Assembly (NCBI RefSeq): GCF_042643265.1
Contig: NZ_JBHRRZ010000037.1
Coordinates: 1-64,000, forward strand
From: Virgibacillus_O sediminis
GTDB taxonomy: Bacteria > Bacillota > Bacilli > Bacillales > Amphibacillaceae
Length of the DNA stretch: 64,000 nt
Reading direction: 5' to 3'
This document shows positions 52,406 to 59,849 of this stretch, piece after piece; positions within the stretch are counted from its first letter, which is position 1; the number at the start of each line of letters is the position of its first letter. Both the position numbers and the translations under genes were made by a program. The notes beneath the pieces are model-generated. The model saw nothing but the letters and a program-made list of their open reading frames with translations. It searched no databases and had not been told where the DNA came from.

Positions 52406-54409
52406 GTGGATCGCAAGCAGGCACAGGAACAGATAAATGCACTAAGAGAATTGCTGAATCAATATGGCTATGAGTATTATGTCCTCGACAAGCCCAGCGT
52501 CCCGGATGCGGAATATGATCAGAAGCTGCAGGAGCTGCAAAAGCTGGAAGCGGAATATCCGGACCTTGTCACCCCGGACTCCCCGACCCAGCGTGTCGGC
52601 GGGGAGCCGCTTGATGCTTTTGAGAAGGTGCAGCACAACATTCCGATGCTCAGTCTTGGCAATGCCTTCAATGAACAGGACCTGCGTGACTTTGCGCGAA
52701 GAGCGGCGGAAGGGACAGATGATCCTGTCTCATTTGTCTGTGAGTTGAAGATCGATGGACTGGCTGTGTCTCTCACCTATGAAAACGGGAAATTTGTCCG
52801 GGGGGCGACCCGCGGGGACGGTACCACAGGAGAAGATATCACAAGTAACTTGAGGACCATCCGCAGCATGCCGCTAACCATTAAGGAGACAGAGACTTTG
52901 GAAATTCGCGGGGAAGCATTCATGCCGCATAAATCCTTCCTTTCTTTGAACAAGGCGAGGGAAGAGCGGGGAGAGGAACCCTTTGCCAATCCTAGAAATG
53001 CTGCTGCAGGGTCTTTGAGGCAGCTGGATCCGAAAATTGCGGCCAGGCGCAATCTGGATATTTTCCTGTATGGTGTCGGAGAGTGGGAGAATAGTGAACT
53101 TACCTCCCACAGCGAGCGTTTGAAGAAGCTGGAAGAACTCGGCTTTAAGACGAACCCGGAATGGAAGAAATGCGACACCATCGAAGAAGTCATGGAATAT
53201 GTCGAGTATTGGACCAACGAACGGCCAAACCTCAACTATGAGATAGACGGTATCGTCATCAAGGTCGATGATTTGGACCAGCAGGAAGAGCTGGGCTATA
53301 CAGCGAAAAGCCCGCGCTGGGCTATTGCCTATAAATTCCCGGCAGAGGAAGTTGTCACGGAACTGACAGACATAGAACTGAGCGTCGGAAGGACGGGCGT
53401 GATTACTCCAACAGCGATACTTACCCCAGTGAAAGTTGCCGGTACAACCGTTCAACGAGCTTCCCTTCATAATGAGGACCTGATTCGGGAGAAGGATATC
53501 CGGATCGGTGATACAGTAGTCGTCAAAAAGGCCGGAGACATCATTCCGGAAGTGGTCCGTGTCCTGCATGATAAACGGACAGGTAATGAAGAGGAGTACC
53601 ATATGCCGGATTCATGCCCGGACTGCGGCAGTGAGCTCGTCCGGCTGGAGGAAGAGGTGGCGCTAAGGTGCATCAACCCAAACTGCCCGGCTCAGCTAAA
53701 GGAAGGGCTGATCCACTTTGTTTCCCGTGATGCGATGAATATTGACGGACTGGGGGAAAAGGTGATCATTCAGCTGTTCCGTGAGAATCTGGTCTACACC
53801 ATCTCAGACCTCTACCGCCTGGAAAAAGGCCAGCTGTTGGAACTGGAGCGTATGGGGGAAAAGTCGGCAGACAACCTGCTGAAGGCCATTGAGGTCTCCA
53901 AGGGAAACTCTCTGGAAAAGCTGCTCTTCGGCCTTGGCATCCGCTTCATCGGTTCAAAGGCGGCCAGAACAATTGCTGCGGAATTCGAAACCATGGAGAG
54001 GCTGCAGCAGGCAACTTATGAGGAATTGACAGCGGTCAACGAAATTGGTGACAAAATGGCTGATTCCATTGTCCAGTACTTTTCCGAAGAAAAGGTGACA
54101 GTGCTGTTGGATGAGCTGCGGGAACTCGGTGTGAATATGGAGTATAAAGGGCCGAAGAAGGAAGAGGCAGCGGAGGATCATTTCTTTTCCGGGAAGACGG
54201 TGGTGCTTACCGGGAAGATGGAGAGCTTCAGCCGCAAAGAAGCAAAGCAGGCTATCGAGGCCTTGGGCGGCTCTGTCACCGGCAGTGTAAGCAAAAAGAC
54301 CGACCTCCTGATTGCTGGAGAAGACGCCGGTTCCAAGTATGATAAAGCAAATGAATTGGGAGTGACGATTTGGGAAGAACAGCAGTTGAAAGAAGCATTG
54401 GAAAGGTGA
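52406..54409 (+). CDS. ligA: NAD-dependent DNA ligase
   Basis: Seals nicks in replication and repair. 667 aa. Adenylation motif KIDGLAVSL with the active Lys near residue 114, then OB fold, a four-Cys zinc finger (CPDCGSE ... CINPNCPAQ near 405-430), helix-hairpin-helix region and a C-terminal BRCT domain (from about 588). The start at GTG 52406 has AGGAGG at 9 nt; a TTG at 52400 is only 3 nt away from it. Confidence 0.97.
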   Translation: MDRKQAQEQINALRELLNQYGYEYYVLDKPSVPDAEYDQKLQELQKLEAEYPDLVTPDSPTQRVGGEPLDAFEKVQHNIPMLSLGNAFNEQDLRDFARRAAEGTDDPVSFVCELKIDGLAVSLTYENGKFVRGATRGDGTTGEDITSNLRTIRSMPLTIKETETLEIRGEAFMPHKSFLSLNKAREERGEEPFANPRNAAAGSLRQLDPKIAARRNLDIFLYGVGEWENSELTSHSERLKKLEELGFKTNPEWKKCDTIEEVMEYVEYWTNERPNLNYEIDGIVIKVDDLDQQEELGYTAKSPRWAIAYKFPAEEVVTELTDIELSVGRTGVITPTAILTPVKVAGTTVQRASLHNEDLIREKDIRIGDTVVVKKAGDIIPEVVRVLHDKRTGNEEEYHMPDSCPDCGSELVRLEEEVALRCINPNCPAQLKEGLIHFVSRDAMNIDGLGEKVIIQLFRENLVYTISDLYRLEKGQLLELERMGEKSADNLLKAIEVSKGNSLEKLLFGLGIRFIGSKAARTIAAEFETMERLQQATYEELTAVNEIGDKMADSIVQYFSEEKVTVLLDELRELGVNMEYKGPKKEEAAEDHFFSGKTVVLTGKMESFSRKEAKQAIEALGGSVTGSVSKKTDLLIAGEDAGSKYDKANELGVTIWEEQQLKEALER

Positions 54410-54425
54410 GGAGGACGTCTGCCAT

Positions 54426-55532
54426 ATGAAGAAATTAAACGGCTGCCTGATGGTCATTCTTCTTTTCCTTGTGGCCTGTGCACCTAACAATAATGAGGAT
54501 GAAGTGGTTCAGGAAGAGGATTCCGGAGAGGAGACCTCTATCGTCCCGAGCGCCAAGCTGGAAGAGGAGAATTACCGCATGATTCTCCCGTATAAGACAA
54601 GTGCTGCCAGAGGGGTAATCAACAGACAGGTCGCAAATCGTGTGGATATCGATGAGTTTGAACAGGGATTGAGGAGGCATTCCAAGGAGGTCTATGACCC
54701 GGACAGATATTTTTTCCAAGAAGGCCAGTATATAACGGAGTCAATGACATATGAATGGATTGATGATTTGAATCCGAAAGTGGAAGAAGGCGCCGGTGAA
54801 GAGTTCCATCGTGATAACCCGCGTTATCTCTCCCATATCCTCGAGCAGAATTACCTTGTGCAGGGAGAGGATAATGCAGTGAATCTCGCGGGGATTTCCA
54901 TTGGCCTGGCAATGAAATCCGTCTATCGGTTCCAAGAGGAAAGCGGTGGGCCGGACTATTACGAGGATATTTCCGAAGAGGAAATGATGAAGAAAGCTGA
55001 TGAGATAGCCCAGGATGTGCTGGAACGTATCAGACAGATTGAGGGACTGGAGAACGTTCCTGTCATGTTTGCTATCTACCGGGAAGCCGAGCAGAATTCA
55101 CCCGTGCCTGGAAGCTTTGTAGCGACGACAAATGTATCAGGTGACAGCAGCTCTATCGGCAGTTGGCAGGATTTAAACGAAGAATATATCCTATTTCCGT
55201 CTTCGGAAGGCAGGGAAAAGTACTATGAGGATCAGGAACTTGTGACAAGCTTCGGTAATGAGATTGCGGAGTTCTTCCCAAACTATGTCGGAATTGTTGG
55301 GGAAGGCTTCTATGTAAACGAGGAGCTGCAGAAGCTTACCATTGAAATTCCGCTTGATTTTTACGGCAAAGCGGAAGTCATTGGATTCAGCCAGTATATT
55401 TACGGGCTGGTCCAAGAAATGTTCCCTGACTACTATGACCTTGAAATTAAAGTAGAGTCCAGCACGAAGATGGAGAGCCTCATTTACCGTGAGTCAGGAG
55501 AAGAGGAGCCGACTGTACATATTTTCCATTAA
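54426..55532 (+). CDS. camS: CamS family lipoprotein (sex pheromone-like)
   Basis: A 368-aa surface lipoprotein with lipobox LVAC (Cys18) and a conserved CamS domain from about 40 to the end, including YKTSAARGVINRQVANRVD (start near 56). In Enterococcus and Staphylococcus the signal peptide of CamS is processed to a pheromone that triggers plasmid transfer; in Bacillus the orthologue is YerH. Here the signal peptide core is LMVILLFLVAC. It follows ligA by 16 nt, so it is probably in the pcrB-pcrA-ligA operon. Confidence 0.93.
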   Translation: MKKLNGCLMVILLFLVACAPNNNEDEVVQEEDSGEETSIVPSAKLEEENYRMILPYKTSAARGVINRQVANRVDIDEFEQGLRRHSKEVYDPDRYFFQEGQYITESMTYEWIDDLNPKVEEGAGEEFHRDNPRYLSHILEQNYLVQGEDNAVNLAGISIGLAMKSVYRFQEESGGPDYYEDISEEEMMKKADEIAQDVLERIRQIEGLENVPVMFAIYREAEQNSPVPGSFVATTNVSGDSSSIGSWQDLNEEYILFPSSEGREKYYEDQELVTSFGNEIAEFFPNYVGIVGEGFYVNEELQKLTIEIPLDFYGKAEVIGFSQYIYGLVQEMFPDYYDLEIKVESSTKMESLIYRESGEEEPTVHIFH

Positions 55533-55597
55533 ATGGGATTTATATGGTACAGAAGACCCTTCTGAGCTACTATAGAGAAAAAAGGAAAACATCAACC

Positions 55598-55613
55598 TAT
55601 GACAATAGTCATA
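55598..55613. promoter_or_regulatory. 16-bp palindrome, possible operator
   Basis: TATGAC and GTCATA flank a 4-nt AATA centre in perfect dyad symmetry. It resembles the ends of PlcR boxes (TATG ... CATA, 16 nt) but lacks the inner A and T that define them. It is 200 nt upstream of a PlcR/NprR-like regulator gene, so it may be that regulator's own site. Confidence 0.35.
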
Positions 55614-55619
55614 TTATCG

Positions 55620-55657
55620 AAAATCAGCCCATTTTGAGGAAAAATAGGGCTGATTTT
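55620..55657 (+). terminator. Terminator after camS
   Basis: Perfect 11-bp stem AAAATCAGCCC/GGGCTGATTTT with a 16-nt loop; the T run is part of the 3' arm (TTTTCC). It may work in both directions. Confidence 0.75.
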
Positions 55658-55687
55658 CCTGTTTGAGGAAAATCGAGAATATTTTCA

Positions 55688-55718
55688 GGGCGTTTTTGAT
55701 GAAAAACTGCCCGTTTTT
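55688..55718 (+). terminator. Second hairpin upstream of the HTH-TPR gene
   Basis: GGGCGTTTTT pairs with AAAAACTGCCC, followed by GTTTTT. It stands between the camS terminator and the promoter at 55754 and insulates the regulator gene from upstream transcription. Confidence 0.5.
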
Positions 55719-55753
55719 CTATTGATTTTCCCAATATGAATTATCTGAATCTA

Positions 55754-55762
55754 TGCTATAAT
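55754..55762 (+). promoter_or_regulatory. Extended -10 promoter of the HTH-TPR regulator gene
   Basis: TGCTATAAT at 55754-55762 matches the extended -10 element; TTGATT at 55732-55737 is a possible -35 at a long 19-nt spacing. Confidence 0.55.
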
Positions 55763-55811
55763 ATAAATATACCAAGTTAAGGAAATACAAGCTGATGTTA
55801 GGGTGGGCATA

Positions 55812-57083
55812 TTGATAGATATAGGTTCCTTTATCAAACTACAACGTACAAAAAAAGATATGACACAAGGGGAACTGGCAAAAGGAATTGTTTCATTGTC
55901 CTATTTATCAAAAATCGAAAACAAGAAGACAGAGGCCAGCCCTGAAATCATTCAAATGCTCTGTACCAGGCTTGGTGTCCAACTGAACAATGACCTGGAT
56001 ATGACCATCCAGGAAAAATGCAAAGAATGGTACAGCATACTGTTTGAATCCACAGACAAAGAAAAAATCATTGCGACATACCAAGAAATCCAGGAACTAA
56101 TGAACAGTAACCTGTCGGAGAACCTGCTGATGTTCGAGATCCATAAAATCAGGTATCACCTTGTATTGGGTGAGCAGGATGCAGCGCTGGATAAGATTAA
56201 TGAGCTGAATGAAATGGCGGATTCCTTTGATCATCTTCAGCAGTATTACTGGTACAAATTCAGAGGGAATTACAATTCGACCATAGGGGAATTCAATCAG
56301 GCGATCAAACTTTACAAGCTGGCCGAGGAGAAAGTCAACAAGGTGGATATCGAAGAAGCGGAAATAGCCGATCTTCACTACATAATGGCAGTCACCCACA
56401 GCAAGCTTCGTAATACACTGGAAGTCATCGATTTTGCCGAGAAGGCATTGGAAATCTATATGAAGGAATATAATTTCCGAAGATGCGCCCAAAGTCATAT
56501 TGTGCTTGGTATCTCCTATCGCCGGATAAAAATGTATGAAAAAGCGATTAAGAATTATAATTTGGCACGACACCTAGGTGAACTTAATAAGGACAAAAGT
56601 GTCATCCAATTGACCAACCTTAATCTAGGATACCTTCACTCTGCCATTGGGAACTCACGGGAAGCTATCCAATATTTCATGGAAGTCAGCGAGGATGAGG
56701 AAGTATCCCGTTATCAGCGACTGGCTGCTATTACTTCATTAATTAAAGAGTACTATGAGGATAGTAATTCCCACGAGGAAATGGAAGAAACTATTACAAA
56801 GGCCTTTGAAATAGCTGAAACAGTAAAAGATGAGATGAGTTATAAACTGTTCTACTATATGATCCATACCTACAACTATGCTACTAAGGGAGAATATGAA
56901 AAATTCAGGTCACTAGTGATAGAGGAGTTCATCCCTTACTTAAAAGAGCAAAAGGATTATGCCAATTTAGTTGTATATTCAAACATGTTAGCTGCTCACT
57001 TTGAGTCTATTGGAAAGTACAAAGACTCAGTGAAATACTATAAACTTGCAAATTCAACCTATGAGGAGTTAATCAACCTTTAA
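55812..57083 (+). CDS. NprR/PlcR-like HTH-TPR regulator (RNPP family), putative quorum sensor
   Basis: A 423-aa protein, the length of NprR. An N-terminal XRE-type helix-turn-helix (about 5-60: IGSFIKLQRTKKDMTQGELA, then SYLSKIENKKTEAS) is followed by helical TPR repeats to the end, such as YIMAVTHSKLRNTLEVIDFA, VLGISYRRIKMYEKAIKNY and NLGYLHSAIGNSREAIQYF. RNPP regulators bind a re-imported oligopeptide in the TPR groove. The TTG at 55812 with GGGTGG upstream is favoured over a GTG at 55803. A 47-aa secreted-peptide gene starts 15 nt downstream, the nprR-nprX layout. It interrupts the camS-putP order of B. subtilis. The target genes are not known. Confidence 0.82.
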   Translation: MIDIGSFIKLQRTKKDMTQGELAKGIVSLSYLSKIENKKTEASPEIIQMLCTRLGVQLNNDLDMTIQEKCKEWYSILFESTDKEKIIATYQEIQELMNSNLSENLLMFEIHKIRYHLVLGEQDAALDKINELNEMADSFDHLQQYYWYKFRGNYNSTIGEFNQAIKLYKLAEEKVNKVDIEEAEIADLHYIMAVTHSKLRNTLEVIDFAEKALEIYMKEYNFRRCAQSHIVLGISYRRIKMYEKAIKNYNLARHLGELNKDKSVIQLTNLNLGYLHSAIGNSREAIQYFMEVSEDEEVSRYQRLAAITSLIKEYYEDSNSHEEMEETITKAFEIAETVKDEMSYKLFYYMIHTYNYATKGEYEKFRSLVIEEFIPYLKEQKDYANLVVYSNMLAAHFESIGKYKDSVKYYKLANSTYEELINL

Positions 57084-57098
57084 AGGAGGGGAGAAAAT

Positions 57099-57242
57099 AT
57101 GAAAAAGATCATTGCATCATTGGCTTTGGGTGGAGTCCTTGTTGCTGGCTTCCTGTTCGCTCAGGACAATCAGCCTCAGGACTTGGCTATTGAAGTGGAG
57201 CCGACTATTTTTTCAGTGGAAAAGCCTAAATCATTCTACTAA
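57099..57242 (+). CDS. Putative signalling-peptide precursor (NprX/Phr-like), 47 aa
   Basis: A 47-codon frame with AAAGGAGGGGAG upstream. The product has a classical signal peptide: KK at 2-3, hydrophobic core IIASLALGGVLVAGFLFA (4-21), then a hydrophilic, Pro-rich C-terminus in two pieces, QDNQPQDLAIEVE and PTIFSVEKPKSFY. NprX and Phr precursors are 40-45 aa with this build and are secreted, cut to 5-8 residues and taken up by an Opp permease. The mature signal is probably within the last 15 residues. The inference rests on size, topology and its place after an HTH-TPR gene. Confidence 0.75.
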   Translation: MKKIIASLALGGVLVAGFLFAQDNQPQDLAIEVEPTIFSVEKPKSFY

Positions 57243-57297
57243 GTCTTAGTGTCTCAGTCAGGAACACTATTTGAACCTATTAACATAAGATGGACTT

Positions 57298-57337
57298 TCC
57301 CGGATTGGTGTGGAAACCGTTCCGGGATTTTTTTTAT
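57298..57337 (+). terminator. Intrinsic terminator after the regulator-peptide pair
   Basis: Stem TCCCGG/CCGGGA with an 18-nt loop and eight T. Confidence 0.75.
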
Positions 57338-57350
57338 TTCATCCCAGATA

Positions 57351-57365
57351 ATGGAAGCGCTTTAT
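57351..57365 (+). promoter_or_regulatory. Possible cre (CcpA) site upstream of putP
   Basis: ATGGAAGCGCTTTAT matches the cre consensus WTGNAANCGNWNNCW at all defined positions but one. It lies about 310 nt upstream of the putP operon start. The remaining gap (57339-57675) is AT-rich with no gene; a TTGAAA at 57587 and TATATA/TATAAA near 57613-57620 could be a promoter with poor spacing. Confidence 0.3.
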
Positions 57366-57675
57366 TTATGTGGAAGGTCATCGGTTAGTAAAGAAAAAAA
57401 ATTTTATTCGTTTAATCTGGGAGAATGTTCGAGATAAACGTCAAAAATAGGCAGATTAATGAAAGATTCAACCACTCTGCTCATCATATGCTGTTATATC
57501 ATACATAATCCGGCCAATTGTGCCCATTTCAGACTTGATTGCGCTTACAATGGCGGTGGAATGCGACTTTATGCTTATAAAAACGCTTGAAAAAAAACGC
57601 ATTATGTGAAAGTATATAAATTGTGTGTGACGCGGAATTCATAATCGCGTCAAGATTCGGAAAGGGGATTCGAAT

Positions 57676-57780
57676 ATGGAATATGCTATACAGGGAGCTA
57701 CATGGTTTTGGCTTTTTGTACCAATGCCCATTGTCCTCCTGCTATCATTGATTACGTTTTTTACAGGGAGGAGAAAATAG
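57676..57780 (+). CDS. 34-aa membrane peptide upstream of putP (symporter small accessory protein-like)
   Basis: A 34-codon frame, ATG after AAAGGGGATTCGAAT, ending 3 nt before the putP start. It encodes one membrane helix (WFWLFVPMPIVLLLSLITFF) with a basic GRRK end. The putP ribosome binding site (GGGAGGAG) lies in its last codons, so translation is coupled. Small one-helix partners are encoded in front of several sodium:solute symporters; the present gene fits that pattern. Its role, perhaps in stability or regulation, is inferred. Confidence 0.65.
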   Translation: MEYAIQGATWFWLFVPMPIVLLLSLITFFTGRRK

Positions 57781-57783
57781 GCC

Positions 57784-59307
57784 ATGGGTTTGACGACATT
57801 ATTAACTTTTATCGTTTACTTGATAGGTATGCTGGTCATTGGTGTGATCATGTACCGCCGTACCAATAACCTGTCCGATTATGTATTGGGCGGACGGAAT
57901 TTAACACCAGGAGTGGCTGCATTAAGTGCGGGTGCTTCGGATATGAGCGGTTGGCTGCTGCTTGGGCTGCCTGGAGCTATTTATGCTGCCGGGATGTCAG
58001 AAGCATGGATGGCGATCGGTCTCGCGGTCGGTGCCTATCTGAATTGGCAGTTTGTCGCCAAAAGGCTGCGTGTTTATACGGAAGTAGCCGATGACTCTAT
58101 TACTATACCGGATTTTCTGGAAAATAGATTCAAAGATAAATCCCATATTTTGCGGGTCGTATCTGCGTTAGTCATTTTATTATTCTTTACGTTTTACACT
58201 TCTTCCGGGATGGTTGCCGGAGCAACATTGTTTGAGGCCTCATTCGGACTGTCTTATCAGGCAGCCTTATGGATTGGTGCGATTGTAGTCGTATCCTATA
58301 CCCTGCTAGGGGGATTTCTCGCGGTTGCCTGGACTGACTTTTTCCAGGGGATTTTAATGTTTCTGGCATTGATTGCCGTTCCGATTGTCGCTTTGACGCA
58401 AATGGGCGGTTGGGATGCTGCTGTACAAGCTGTCGGAGAAATCAATCCAAGCCATTTGAATATGGTAGAGGGTGTCGGTCTATTGGCCATTGTTTCTTCA
58501 CTGGCCTGGGGGCTGGGTTACTTCGGCCAGCCTCATATCATTGTAAGGTTCATGGCCCTGCGTTCGCCTAAGGATGTACCAAAGGCGCGTCTGATTGGAA
58601 CATGGTGGATGATTCTCGGGCTATATGGTGCTATCTTCACTGGTTTTATGGGGCTTGCCTTCATCAGCACACAGGATGTTTCCCTGCTGGATGAGTTCGG
58701 CATCAATGTGGTTACCGAAGACGGAATACAAATGCTGGGTAACCCGGAAACTATCTTCATCGCCTTTTCCCAGCTGTTGTTCCACCCTGTGATTTCGGGT
58801 ATTCTTCTGGCTGCTATTCTATCAGCAATCATGAGTACCATTGACTCCCAGCTGCTGGTATCTTCCTCCGCTGTAGCAGAGGACTTCTATAAAGCTATTT
58901 TCCGCAAGAAGGCCAGCTCTAAAGAGCTCGTCTGGATCGGGCGGATTGCTACCGTGATCATCGCCTTGATCGCTACCTTGATTGCGATGAATCCGGAAAG
59001 CAGTGTACTTGAACTGGTCAGCTATGCATGGGCAGGGTTTGGTGCCGCATTCGGGCCGATCATTATTCTGTCCTTGTTCTGGAAGGGAATTACCAGAAAC
59101 GGTGCCTTCGCCGGTATCCTTACAGGTGCAGTTGTTGTCCTTGTCTGGGGAGGCATGCTGGAAGGCGGGCTGTTCGACTTGTACGAACTGCTGCCAGGTT
59201 TCGTATTGAACTTGATTGTCACAATTGTTGTCAGCTTGTTAGGAAAGCCGAACAAGGAAATAGAAGCAGAATTTACTGCCGCCACAGAGAAATTAAAAGA
59301 GTATTAA
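57784..59307 (+). CDS. putP: Sodium/proline symporter (PutP/OpuE type)
   Basis: Sodium:solute symporter of 507 aa with about 13 membrane helices. Proline-transporter signatures are intact: LSAGASDMSGWLLLGLPGAIYAAG near 43-66 and a helix 8 region SAIMSTIDSQLLVSSSAVAED near 341-361. The Bacillus relatives are PutP (proline catabolism) and OpuE (osmoprotective uptake); in B. subtilis opuE lies before gatCAB, so OpuE function is likely by synteny, but the sequences are too close to tell apart here. Confidence 0.93.
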   Translation: MGLTTLLTFIVYLIGMLVIGVIMYRRTNNLSDYVLGGRNLTPGVAALSAGASDMSGWLLLGLPGAIYAAGMSEAWMAIGLAVGAYLNWQFVAKRLRVYTEVADDSITIPDFLENRFKDKSHILRVVSALVILLFFTFYTSSGMVAGATLFEASFGLSYQAALWIGAIVVVSYTLLGGFLAVAWTDFFQGILMFLALIAVPIVALTQMGGWDAAVQAVGEINPSHLNMVEGVGLLAIVSSLAWGLGYFGQPHIIVRFMALRSPKDVPKARLIGTWWMILGLYGAIFTGFMGLAFISTQDVSLLDEFGINVVTEDGIQMLGNPETIFIAFSQLLFHPVISGILLAAILSAIMSTIDSQLLVSSSAVAEDFYKAIFRKKASSKELVWIGRIATVIIALIATLIAMNPESSVLELVSYAWAGFGAAFGPIIILSLFWKGITRNGAFAGILTGAVVVLVWGGMLEGGLFDLYELLPGFVLNLIVTIVVSLLGKPNKEIEAEFTAATEKLKEY

Positions 59308-59313
59308 TAGTCA

Positions 59314-59349
59314 CCCACCTTCGCCTTTATGCTGGAGGTGGGTTATTTT
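59314..59349 (+). terminator. Intrinsic terminator after putP
   Basis: Stem CCCACCT/AGGTGGG with a 15-nt loop, then TTATTTT. Confidence 0.75.
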
Positions 59350-59401
59350 CATGGGCAAGAAATTACCTATTCGGCTCTATTACTGTCCACCCCACTGCGC
59401 C

Positions 59402-59450
59402 GGGGGTGCTTAGCCGATTATTGCGGCAACCTGTCAGTTGCGGCACCCCC
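59402..59450. repeat. Large GC-rich inverted repeat between putP and gatC
   Basis: GGGGGTGC at 59402-59409 pairs perfectly with GCACCCCC at 59443-59450, with a nested GCCG/CGGC inside. No T run follows, so it is not a plain terminator. It could be a REP-like or transposon-derived palindrome. A TATAAT at 59489-59494 downstream may serve gatC, but no spaced -35 is obvious (TTGACA at 59476 is too close). Confidence 0.5.
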
Positions 59451-59546
59451 TCCAACTCTGCTATTATCAATAGTGTTGACAATTAAGGTATAATATTAGG
59501 ACACATAGATGAAAAATGTAGAAATGCATATTGGAGGGTGAAATTA

Positions 59547-59837
59547 ATGGCAGAGATTACAAAGGATCAAGTGAAACATGTCGCCAATCTGGCAAGGCTG
59601 GAAATCACCGAAGAAGAAACAGAGATGTTCACCGAACACTTGGCTGAAATTATCGAGCATGCCAATCAACTGAATGAAGTGGACACCGACCATATCGAAG
59701 CGACCACACATGTCATTGACTTGAAGAATGTGCTGCGCAAGGATGAGCCGAAAGAGTGGATCAGCCAGGAGGATGCGCTGAAGAATGCTCCGGATCATGA
59801 AGCAGGTCAATTCAAAGTACCATCTATTTTGGAGTAG
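59547..59837 (+). CDS. gatC: Glu/Asp-tRNA amidotransferase subunit C
   Basis: Small stabilising subunit of GatCAB, which converts Glu-tRNA(Gln) and Asp-tRNA(Asn) to the amidated forms. 96 aa, the family length, with HVANLARLEITEEE near 11-24 and LR.DEP near 69. The start at 59547 is preferred to GTG 59538, since GGAGGG lies 8 nt before it. gatA follows after 12 nt. Confidence 0.96.
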   Translation: MAEITKDQVKHVANLARLEITEEETEMFTEHLAEIIEHANQLNEVDTDHIEATTHVIDLKNVLRKDEPKEWISQEDALKNAPDHEAGQFKVPSILE

Positions 59838-59849
59838 GGAGGACAGAAG

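Noticed and set aside
55598..55613. Canonical PlcR box
   Set aside because: The consensus requires A at position 6 and T at position 11; the sequence has C and G there.
59476..59494. Sigma-A promoter from TTGACA and TATAAT before gatC
   Set aside because: The two hexamers are only 7 nt apart, far too close to act as one promoter.
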